From contig RFJE01000339.1 in the NCBI GenBank assembly GCA_003695005.1, forward strand, positions 1 through 5,310: DNA of 5,310 nucleotides, given 5' to 3'. The DNA comes from Candidatus Hydrogenedentota bacterium. GTDB taxonomy: Bacteria > Spirochaetota > Leptospiria > Turneriellales > J094. Positions 1-5,310 of this stretch are shown here, one piece after another. The stretch's first letter is position 1; every line of letters starts with the position of its first letter. The position numbers and the translations under genes were made by a program. A model generated the notes under the pieces. It was not told where the DNA came from and did not search any database. It worked only from the letters and a program-made list of their open reading frames with translations.

Positions 1-1
1 A

Positions 2-682
2 TTCCGACCTGGTCTTTCTCTAGAAAACACTTATTTCTATCAACTCATGATTACCATGGGAGTGGTGTTAGAAGGAGTAACAGCTGCTATTTTACTCAAT
101 CCCTTTGTAGAGCCTCATCCTAAAGATAGGTCTTTAGGATCTGTACCAAAGAAGTTTCTTCCTGCCATGCAAGTTATTATTGAAAATACATTTAAAACCA
201 ACATTGACTGGATGATTCATTGGAAGCTGTTACCAAATTCTCTTACTTATAAGCTAACACAAATGAGAGTTTCTGTACGCAACCAAGTGCATATTCAGGG
301 TTGGGTAGGTCGTATTTATGGCAGCATTGATTTTGATACGTTTAAAAGGACACTCAAGCAATTTAAGGAACTTCTTATACAAATACGAGATTCGATTCAG
401 CCTTTGCCCGATCCAAAACAAATGTGGAATTTTATTTTTCCCGACGCGGATCCAAATGCTTTTTTTGAAGGAAAAATCGTGCACTATAATTATGAAAAGG
501 GATTTGGCTTTATTGCTGCGGAGAAATTCCAGAAAAATATTTACTTCCACAGGCAAGCGCTTTCTCCGAACTGGAAAAGTGTGCCCGATATTCTCGGGAA
601 AAAAGCTTATTTTCAATTAGGGCGTAATCAAAAAGGGAGAATTGCCATTAACATACGAATTGAAGGAGAACCTGCATCATGA
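2..682 (+). CDS. Protein with C-terminal cold-shock domain and unrecognised N-terminal region (5' end outside window)
   Basis: The frame is open from base 2, and the first in-frame ATG at 47 has no Shine-Dalgarno, so I read this as a gene that starts upstream; 226 residues are visible. The last ~70 residues (bases ~467-664) form a cold-shock (OB-fold) nucleic-acid-binding domain: GKIVHYNYEKGFGFI carries the RNP1-like KGFGFI and NIYFHR matches RNP2 (usually VFVHF), followed by the usual closing beta strands. Aromatic residues expected to stack on bases are present (Tyr, Phe, Phe, Tyr, Phe, His). By family knowledge such domains bind single-stranded RNA or DNA. The ~155 residues before it match no family I recognise; they contain a hydrophobic stretch (bases ~47-105, interrupted by a Glu) and a Trp-rich middle part, with no clear membrane helix. 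This is not a free-standing 65-70 residue CspA-type protein. The stop codon overlaps the next start (ATGA), which suggests coupled translation. The cold-shock domain is confident; overall function is unknown. Confidence 0.8.
   Translation, partial: FRPGLSLENTYFYQLMITMGVVLEGVTAAILLNPFVEPHPKDRSLGSVPKKFLPAMQVIIENTFKTNIDWMIHWKLLPNSLTYKLTQMRVSVRNQVHIQGWVGRIYGSIDFDTFKRTLKQFKELLIQIRDSIQPLPDPKQMWNFIFPDADPNAFFEGKIVHYNYEKGFGFIAAEKFQKNIYFHRQALSPNWKSVPDILGKKAYFQLGRNQKGRIAINIRIEGEPAS
664..668 (+). promoter_or_regulatory. Shine-Dalgarno for pgeF inside the preceding gene
   Basis: AGGAG lies 10 bases before the ATG at 679, inside the last codons of the cold-shock-domain gene. It supports the ATG at 679 as the start and fits translational coupling through the ATGA overlap at 679-682. 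Confidence 0.7.
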
Positions 683-1365
683 AGCCACATTATCACAAAA
701 CATTTCATTTGCCTGTAGGAAAAATTCATATTATGATTTATGGTAAAGATGAAAATCCACTCTCTCTTGAAGAGACTCTTTCGAAAGTACGGCAAAAAAT
801 CCAGCGGAAAATGTTTTTATTACAGCAAGTTCATGGCAGTGAGTATATTGACCTGCGAAAGAACATTCCAGAAAATAATGGGGTGAGTTTTGATCAGGAA
901 GCCGATGCCATCATTAGTAATCAAAAAGACTATGCTCTTGTTATTAAAACAGCCGACTGCGTCCCTATCTTTTTTTGGCATCCCGAAAAATTATTATTCG
1001 GGGGCATCCATGTGGGGTGGCGTGGCCTTGCTAAAAAAACCATCACAAAAACATTACAAGCTGTGGATGATCGGGAAAATCTTTATTTTTGGGTAGGGCC
1101 ACACATCCAGCCTCTTTCGTATGAAGTGGGGGAAGAAGTTTATTCTTTGTTTCTCGACGAGTGTTCTATGCCAACAAGTCCAAATCCAGGCAAAAGGTAT
1201 TTAAACTTAAACTGCATTGTCCATCACGAATTAGAAGATTTAGGGATTGATAATAGCCGTGTTTTTTATGACCGTGAAGATACGTTTCATTCAAACTTAC
1301 TGTATTCACATCGTGGGGGTGACAGTGGACGGAACTTAAATATCCTTTATTGGGAATCGATTTGA
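679..1365 (+). CDS. pgeF: YfiH/PgeF-family protein (peptidoglycan editing factor, laccase-domain fold)
   Basis: The 228-residue product has the family's ordered motifs: QQVHG (His52), DADAIIS-like EADAIIS at 75-80, TADCVPIFF (Cys94), HVGWRGL (His111), VGPHIQPLSYEVGEEV at 139-154, and a C-terminal LLYSHRGGDSGRNLNIL at 207-223. His52, Cys94 and His111 correspond to the conserved metal-site triad (Zn or Cu). The length is close to the family norm of about 240. The E. coli member removes wrongly made UDP-MurNAc-L-Ser so that L-Ala stays at position 1 of the peptidoglycan stem; related proteins (LACC1/FAMIN) act on purine nucleosides, and older annotations say polyphenol oxidase or laccase. It is expected in the cytoplasm, as no signal peptide is seen. 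The usual HAGWRG is HVGWRG here, and the Cys-Thr often found before the final motif seems replaced (DREDTF). It follows the cold-shock-domain gene with a 4-base overlap and converges on menD. Family assignment is firm; the substrate is inferred. Confidence 0.93.
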   Translation: MKPHYHKTFHLPVGKIHIMIYGKDENPLSLEETLSKVRQKIQRKMFLLQQVHGSEYIDLRKNIPENNGVSFDQEADAIISNQKDYALVIKTADCVPIFFWHPEKLLFGGIHVGWRGLAKKTITKTLQAVDDRENLYFWVGPHIQPLSYEVGEEVYSLFLDECSMPTSPNPGKRYLNLNCIVHHELEDLGIDNSRVFYDREDTFHSNLLYSHRGGDSGRNLNILYWESI

Positions 1366-2909
1366 ATGATAAAAATCACTTTTTTATCTTTTATATGCTT
1401 TAGCTTATTTTGAAGTTCATCACTCGTCAGGGCATACGTGGGAATGGAAAAAAGTTCCTGAAGATGCGGAAAGTGGATGGCGGGTTTTGTTAAAAAGTAA
1501 TGGGTAAATGCGTCCTGAAATTGAGTTACTTTAAACTTTCTAAAAATTTGTCCTCCTCCATTATTTAAAATAAACACATAAAAGGGGGTGTTTAATTTTA
1601 TTTTTGCGAAAATATCAAACGATGTTAAATCATGTAAAGACGAAACATCTCCGTAAAGGATGGCAGAAGGTTCTTTCTTGGCAAATGCCATTCCTAACGC
1701 TGTCGCTAGTTGACCATCAATACCGGAAGCTCCGCGATTTGCCATAAAAAAGTTTTGGTTAATGCTTTGCTGATTGCACACGAAATCAGCCATTCGTACT
1801 GTTAAAGAATTTCCTAAAAAAATAGAGAAGCCTTGTAAACAAGATACAATATGATCTACTGCAACAGCTTCCTTCTCGAATACATTTTTTTTGTATGGGA
1901 TGATAGTATAGTTCGAAGGCATGTTTGGAAAGATCGACAAAGTTTTATTTGACTTTTTCTGCCAATATTTTGGTAAATAGAAAAGAAGCTGTTTACTTTT
2001 CTTATTAGGATGATGAAACGGAATTGGCTTTGTTGTAATTTGCAAAGTTGGAATATAACCGAAATAATGCTGTAAATTTTTATGTAAAAATTTTCCTCCA
2101 ATGTGTAAAATTTTATCTGGTGGATTTTGCTTTAGAGATTCTAAAAAGTGTTCCTCGTTTTGAAAATCCGAGGGTATATGATCTCGCAAATTCGAAAGCA
2201 AAGACACGTATTTCGGAATCGACGGGGGAAAAGAAACTTGTTTCCAAAAATTTGTTTGCTGCCAATTTAATTCCCCTATGGCAATGACGGACTGGTTTGT
2301 TAAAAAATTTGATATTTTTCTTGCTAATTGACTTATGTTAGTCTTTACATGTTTTTCCTTTTTTGAAAAGGAAGTTCTCGTATGTTTTGTAAGAGTTTCG
2401 GGATAAAGGGGTTCTGCAAAAGGAATGTTAATATGAATTGGTATTTCTTGCGTTTTAGCCAATAACTTTTTTATCTGACTTTTTTTCTCTATACAGTAGT
2501 ACTGCGCATAGTTTCCAAAAATTTTATGTTGGTCTATGGTTTGATTCGATCCTGTATTTAAAAGAGATCTCGGTCTATCGGCAGTAAGTAAAAAAAAGGG
2601 ATTTCTTGTGTAATAAGCTTCAACTACGGCAGGGAAAAGGTTAGTAACGGCTGTTGCCGAAGTAGTGATTACAGCTGCAGAATCATTACAGGATTTACTA
2701 TAGCCAAGGGCAAAGTAAGCTGCACTTCTTTCATCAATTACGGATATTTTTTGAAAGTCATTTCGCACAGAAGCCGCTAAAAGCAATGGTGCATTCCGAG
2801 ATCCAGGGCATAAAACAAGTTGGCGTACTCCTAATGTGTATAGGGCATCATAAACTGCATGAGCAAACTTTAAGTTCGTTTCCGCAATATTTTCATTTTG
2901 ATTTAACAT
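1347..2909 (-). CDS. menD: 2-succinyl-5-enolpyruvyl-6-hydroxy-3-cyclohexene-1-carboxylate synthase (SEPHCHC synthase), MenD
   Basis: MenD is a thiamine-diphosphate enzyme that joins isochorismate to the succinyl-semialdehyde unit derived from 2-oxoglutarate, the first committed menaquinone step. The 520-residue product shows LVLCPGSRNAPL at 31-42, DERSAAYFALG with the ThDP-activating Glu60, TTSATAVTN at 82-90, LTADRPRSLLNTGSNQTIDQ at 108-127 (substrate residues Arg112 and Gln123), LGNSLTVR at 365-372, NRGASGIDG at 391-399, and the ThDP/Mg motif GDVS(420-423)...NNGGGQIF(449-456). It is shorter than the usual ~555-580 residues, mostly through a Lys-rich, poorly conserved central domain. I chose the ATG at 2909 because the MenD family pattern begins just after it (FAHAVYDALYTLGVRQLVLCPGSR); the open frame continues to 3008 but that extension is a basic, family-unlike out-of-frame reading of menF. 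The start overlaps the menF end by 7 bases. Only a weak AAGAG-type ribosome site is visible, so coupling to menF is likely. Last gene of the operon. Confidence 0.95.
   Translation of the reverse strand: MLNQNENIAETNLKFAHAVYDALYTLGVRQLVLCPGSRNAPLLLAASVRNDFQKISVIDERSAAYFALGYSKSCNDSAAVITTSATAVTNLFPAVVEAYYTRNPFFLLTADRPRSLLNTGSNQTIDQHKIFGNYAQYYCIEKKSQIKKLLAKTQEIPIHINIPFAEPLYPETLTKHTRTSFSKKEKHVKTNISQLARKISNFLTNQSVIAIGELNWQQTNFWKQVSFPPSIPKYVSLLSNLRDHIPSDFQNEEHFLESLKQNPPDKILHIGGKFLHKNLQHYFGYIPTLQITTKPIPFHHPNKKSKQLLFYLPKYWQKKSNKTLSIFPNMPSNYTIIPYKKNVFEKEAVAVDHIVSCLQGFSIFLGNSLTVRMADFVCNQQSINQNFFMANRGASGIDGQLATALGMAFAKKEPSAILYGDVSSLHDLTSFDIFAKIKLNTPFYVFILNNGGGQIFRKFKVTQFQDAFTHYFLTKPAIHFPHLQELFSIPTYALTSDELQNKLKHIKDKKVIFIIQIDSQ
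1368..1393 (+). terminator. Possible weak AT-rich terminator hairpin after pgeF
   Basis: GATAAAAA (1368-1375) and TTTTTATC (1381-1388) form a perfect 8-bp stem with a TCACT loop, followed by TTTTA, beginning 2 bases after the pgeF stop codon. The stem has only one G-C pair, so it would be weak, and it lies inside the menD coding sequence on the other strand, where the bases are also constrained by the protein. Position favours a terminator; stability argues against. Confidence 0.3.
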
Positions 2910-4324
2910 TCTATAGAAAGTAAACTCTTTAATTTTTCTACTTCTTTTGGATCTGCTTTTTCTAAAATATCTAAAAAGTGTTTTATTTTTACATTTAACT
3001 CTTGCCATTCTAATCCAGGGTCACTTTGTCGAACAATACCTGATCCGGAAAAAATATGCATTCGGTTTCCTTGTAAAAGAGCGCTGCGGATAGCAACTAA
3101 AAAAAGAGAATGCCTAGCCGATATAAAACCTATTGGGGCTCCATACCAACCCCGATCCATGATTTCGTGTTCTTCTAAAAACCGAAGGGATTTTCTTTTC
3201 GGGTAACCACCGAGAGCTGGCGTTGGATGGAATGTTTCTAAAATTTCTTCTTCGCTTGTATAGGGCTTTAATTTTCCTCGAAAGGTTCGATAAAGATGGT
3301 GAACATTTTGTAGTACTTTTAATGTGTTAGAAGTTGTTGTAAACAAGTTCGTTGTAAATTCATCTAGCACTTCTTCTATATATTTCACTACAAAATCATG
3401 CTCTTGTATATCTTTTTCGGAATGTAATAGCTCTTGTTCTTTATTACCATTTTCCACGGGATTCTTACTTCTTGGCCGATTGCCAGCCACCGCTTCCGTT
3501 ACAATGCTTGCGCCTGTGGCTCCTTTCTTTATATCTAGCAATAATTCTGGACTTCGTCCTAAAAACACAGATGTTTCATCCGGACGAAAATAAAATAAAA
3601 AAGAAGGCTCCCCATTGTCTAATGCTTCTAAAACTTCTTCAGCTGTTAACGAGCAGTTACATTGGACTTCTCTTGCAAGCACAACTTTCTTAAAATGATT
3701 CCACCTGATGTTTTTTAATGCATATTCCACAATTTCTTTATATTGCGGGAATGTTGGCGTACACGAAGGTTCTCTTGGATTTACATTCGTGAAAGTCCCC
3801 AACGATAAATTTTGTGTGAGAGAATCAAACAGGGCATGGATCGCATCTTGGTTTTCTTTTTCATCATGCTGCTTAAAGAAATGCATGTATAATACTGTAT
3901 TTTCTTTTGTAAATTCCCATAAGAAATTTGGCAGAAAAAAATACGAAACCGGAAAACTTTCCCAAGGGTTAGTCTGTGGTTTTGGAAAAAAAGAAAATCC
4001 TCCAAAAAGTTTAGAACCTTCGGGTAAATTTTCTAAAGCTACATAAGCTTCTTTCGCAGCATGGTAATCTGAATGCGATGCTATTTCTAAAAGAGATCCT
4101 TGTGCTAAATAAATTTTTTCTCCTTTTCTGTCTTTTAAATAAAATTGCGGCAAAAGTTTGCTCTGCAGTGCCGGATAAATTTTTTTAAAATGAGAAATTG
4201 GCGGCAGGATCACACGAAGGAGTACAATTTCATTGTCGGGTTTGCTTAAAAGAGATTGGTAAGCTTGCTCTTTTAATTCAGAAATGGAGTATTCTAAAAA
4301 CTTATCTGTTTTTGGTTGCAACAT
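2903..4324 (-). CDS. menF: Isochorismate synthase, MenF
   Basis: MenF is the Mg-dependent chorismate-to-isochorismate isomerase that feeds MenD. In the 473-residue reading from the ATG at 4324, the N-terminal ~190 residues are variable and the C-terminal ~260 form the chorismate-binding fold. Visible motifs: KKVVLAREV with the likely general-base Lys213, LGRSPELLL with the catalytic-type Glu260, EAVAGNRPR at 277-285, SEKDIQEHDFVV at 302-313, FHPTPALGGYPK at 365-376, DRGWYGAPIGF at 390-400, and SGSGIVRQSDPGLEWQELNVK at 426-446 with Mg-binding Glu residues. The usual SPERL is SPELL here. The chorismate-binding fold is shared with EntC, salicylate, anthranilate and aminodeoxychorismate synthases; menD as the next gene settles the assignment as isochorismate synthase. 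Start: an alternative GTG at 4345 would give 480 residues, but neither start has a strong Shine-Dalgarno (GGTGGA sits about 13 bases before the ATG). Either way it overlaps the end of menG (23 or 44 bases), so translation is probably coupled. Confidence 0.94.
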   Translation of the reverse strand: MLQPKTDKFLEYSISELKEQAYQSLLSKPDNEIVLLRVILPPISHFKKIYPALQSKLLPQFYLKDRKGEKIYLAQGSLLEIASHSDYHAAKEAYVALENLPEGSKLFGGFSFFPKPQTNPWESFPVSYFFLPNFLWEFTKENTVLYMHFFKQHDEKENQDAIHALFDSLTQNLSLGTFTNVNPREPSCTPTFPQYKEIVEYALKNIRWNHFKKVVLAREVQCNCSLTAEEVLEALDNGEPSFLFYFRPDETSVFLGRSPELLLDIKKGATGASIVTEAVAGNRPRSKNPVENGNKEQELLHSEKDIQEHDFVVKYIEEVLDEFTTNLFTTTSNTLKVLQNVHHLYRTFRGKLKPYTSEEEILETFHPTPALGGYPKRKSLRFLEEHEIMDRGWYGAPIGFISARHSLFLVAIRSALLQGNRMHIFSGSGIVRQSDPGLEWQELNVKIKHFLDILEKADPKEVEKLKSLLSIEC

Positions 4325-5048
4325 ACAGGTATGCAATTCCACCACTTAATGATCTATATTTTACATGATAAAAACCGGCTTGTTGGATAATCTCGGAAAA
4401 CTTTTGTGCATACGGAAAATGTTCCACACTTTGGTTTAAATAACGGTAAGCTTGTTTTTCACCAGAAAGTACTCCTCCTAAAAAAGGTAATATTTTTCGA
4501 AAGTAAAACAAATAGGGAAAGCGAATAAAAAAGTTTTTTGGAATGCCAAATTCTAAAATCACTAACTTACCGCCATTTCTTAAAATGCGATAAAATTCAG
4601 AAAGAGCTTTTGTATATTCTGGAATATTGCGAATTCCAAACGCAATACTAACCCCATCAAAAGATGCATCTCCGTAAGGCAAAAGAGTGGCATCGGCTTT
4701 GCGAAATTCAATGGAATTTTCTTTTGGAAATTCCGGATTCTTTTTTTGCATGTTAACGGCTTTTTGCTTGGCAATGGTTAATAAATTTTCAGCCATATCA
4801 ATTCCCGTTAAAGAAACGACTTCGCCTCGTTTCCGTTTTGCTTGTTCAATGGTAAACAGTAAATCGCCTGTTCCGGTTGCTGCATCCAGGATTTTAGAGT
4901 AGGCTTCGCTGCGAAATTCTTCGGCTGCTTTTTGTCGCCATCTTTTATCGATGCCAATCGACAAAATGTGATTTAATTTATCGTACGACGGCGCAATTTT
5001 ATTAAACATTTCCCAGATTGCTTTTTGCTTTTCTTTTGCTTGCGCCAT
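4302..5048 (-). CDS. menG: Demethylmenaquinone methyltransferase, UbiE/MenG family
   Basis: This SAM-dependent C-methyltransferase makes menaquinone from demethylmenaquinone, the last step of the pathway. The 248-residue product has typical UbiE length and layout: MFNKIAPSYDKLNHILSIGIDKRWR at 14-38 covers UbiE signature 1, ILDAATGTGDLL at 53-64 is the SAM glycine loop, GIDMAENLL at 82-90 holds the acidic residue for the SAM ribose, KADATLLPYGDASFDGVSIAFGIRN at 117-141 is characteristic of the family, and RILRNGGKLVILEFG at 154-168 is signature 2. The C-terminal YRYLNQSVEHFP and SGGIAYLYVATK are also family-typical. In bacteria with ubiquinone the same enzyme serves both quinones; the menF and menD neighbours show the menaquinone role here. 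The ATG at 5048 is the first in-frame start after a TGA about 10 codons upstream; AGAAAG, 9 bases before it, is a weak ribosome site. First gene of the operon, overlapping menF. Confidence 0.95.
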   Translation of the reverse strand: MAQAKEKQKAIWEMFNKIAPSYDKLNHILSIGIDKRWRQKAAEEFRSEAYSKILDAATGTGDLLFTIEQAKRKRGEVVSLTGIDMAENLLTIAKQKAVNMQKKNPEFPKENSIEFRKADATLLPYGDASFDGVSIAFGIRNIPEYTKALSEFYRILRNGGKLVILEFGIPKNFFIRFPYLFYFRKILPFLGGVLSGEKQAYRYLNQSVEHFPYAQKFSEIIQQAGFYHVKYRSLSGGIAYLYVATKNR

Positions 5049-5161
5049 GCCACAGGACTTTCTGAAAAGAAAAACATGCCGTCAATGAAAGTACAAGTGA
5101 GCCAGCGATTTTTCTAGAATTCGTAAGCGCTGAATTATTCCCTGTTTAGAAAAAAATTGCA

Positions 5162-5178
5162 GGATTATGTCGGATTAT
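5162..5178. repeat. Short direct repeat GGATTAT x2, one helical turn apart
   Basis: GGATTAT occurs at 5162-5168 and again at 5172-5178, ten bases apart, overlapping the -10 box and start region of the minus-strand promoter. The spacing would place both copies on the same DNA face, as in some regulator sites, but in such AT-rich DNA a chance repeat of 7 bases is quite possible. Confidence 0.35.
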
Positions 5179-5202
5179 AGACAATTTTTACACTTTTTTG
5201 AA
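5174..5202 (-). promoter_or_regulatory. Probable sigma-70-type promoter for the menG-menF-menD operon
   Basis: Read on the minus strand, TTCAAA (5202-5197) is followed after 17 bases by a perfect TATAAT (5179-5174). Transcription would start near 5167 and give a leader of about 120 bases before the menG ATG. The -35 box matches the consensus at four of six positions. No other good -10 box is seen closer to menG. No riboswitch or clear attenuator was recognised in the leader. Confidence 0.55.
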
Positions 5203-5221
5203 ATTTTATTTAAACTAATGT

Positions 5222-5242
5222 CCTTTTTTTTGAAAAAAAAGG
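5222..5242. repeat. Perfect 21-base palindrome CC-T8-G-A8-GG
   Basis: Two Cs and eight Ts are mirrored by eight As and two Gs around a single G at 5232. It lies between the two divergent promoters and its centre coincides with the -35 box (TTGAAA) of the plus-strand promoter. It could be a regulator site, a bent or UP-element-like A/T tract, or a remnant hairpin; the sequence alone does not decide. Confidence 0.6.
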
Positions 5243-5259
5243 GGTACTTTTGGTATTAT
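5230..5259 (+). promoter_or_regulatory. Probable sigma-70-type promoter for the rightmost gene
   Basis: TTGAAA (5230-5235) is separated by 18 bases from TATTAT (5254-5259), which is preceded by TGG, an extended -10 (TGn). The start would be near 5266, giving a leader of only about 20 bases that consists mainly of the ribosome-binding site. Together with the minus-strand promoter it makes this a divergent regulatory region. Confidence 0.6.
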
Positions 5260-5276
5260 AGGGTAGAAACTATTCT

Positions 5277-5283
5277 AGGAGGA
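5277..5283 (+). promoter_or_regulatory. Strong Shine-Dalgarno of the rightmost gene
   Basis: AGGAGGA lies 4 to 5 bases before the ATG at 5288. It is the best ribosome-binding site in the window and is much stronger than those of the men genes, which suggests a well-expressed product. Confidence 0.85.
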
Positions 5284-5287
5284 CATC

Positions 5288-5310
5288 ATGGAAAAAGTAT
5301 ATGAACAATA
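5288..5310 (+). CDS. Start of an unidentified gene, cut by the window edge
   Basis: Seven codons are visible (MEKVYEQ) before the window ends in the middle of the eighth. The call rests on the strong AGGAGGA and the promoter upstream rather than on the protein, which is too short to identify. The gene is divergent from the men operon with 239 bases between the two start codons. Confidence 0.65.

Noticed and set aside
254..616. A 120-codon minus-strand open frame under the cold-shock-domain gene
   Set aside because: It is antisense to a frame with a clear conserved domain and shows no recognisable protein features of its own.
47..682. ATG at 47 as the true start of the cold-shock-domain gene
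   Set aside because: There is no ribosome site before it and the frame is open to the window edge with plausible protein sequence, so the gene most likely starts upstream.
2910..3008. N-terminal extension of menD to an ATG at 3008 (33 extra residues)
   Set aside because: The extension is very basic, resembles no MenD N-terminus, lies fully inside menF in another frame and has no ribosome site; the family pattern begins after the ATG at 2909.
4325..4345. GTG start for menF at 4345, seven codons earlier
   Set aside because: No Shine-Dalgarno precedes it and it enlarges the overlap with menG; the ATG at 4324 is preferred, though only moderately.
5104..5131. AGCG...AGCGCT possible hairpin and TTCTAGAATTC symmetry in the menG leader
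   Set aside because: The stem is only about four bases with a long loop and no U-tract, so it is not a credible attenuator or riboswitch.
5167..5304. A 45-codon plus-strand open frame in the intergenic region
   Set aside because: It runs through the promoter, palindrome and ribosome site of the next gene, its AGGA is only 2 bases from the ATG, and its Phe/Lys-rich composition just reflects the A/T tracts.

Overview
The window is about 5.3 kb of AT-rich bacterial chromosome, gene-dense and with no sign of a mobile element, CRISPR array, tRNA or rRNA. It looks like core metabolism from a menaquinone-using bacterium. AT-rich codons and many Lys, Phe and Ile residues fit a low-GC Gram-negative-like lineage (a Leptospira-type spirochaete is one possibility), but nothing in the sequence fixes the taxon.

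Left part, plus strand (2-1365): the 3' part of a gene whose start lies outside the window. Its product has an unrecognised N-terminal region and a C-terminal cold-shock domain. It overlaps by ATGA the start of a YfiH/PgeF-family gene (cell-wall precursor quality control), so the two are probably co-transcribed and translationally coupled.

Middle and right part, minus strand (5048 down to 1347): three overlapping genes in the order menG(ubiE)-menF-menD. MenF turns chorismate into isochorismate and MenD adds the succinyl-semialdehyde unit from 2-oxoglutarate, which are the first two steps of the classical o-succinylbenzoate route to menaquinone. MenG does the last step, C-methylation of demethylmenaquinone. 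The first and last steps are therefore in one tight operon, while menH, menC, menE, menB and menA are not in the window. menD converges on pgeF and their 3' ends overlap by 19 bases.

Right edge (5049-5310): a divergent intergenic region of about 240 bases. It carries a probable minus-strand promoter for the men operon, a good plus-strand promoter whose -35 box lies at the centre of a 21-base perfect T-G-A palindrome, and a near-ideal Shine-Dalgarno in front of a gene of which only seven codons are visible.

I do not see an obviously new biological system. The most interesting items are the cold-shock-domain fusion with an unidentified N-terminal part coupled to pgeF, and the palindromic divergent promoter region.
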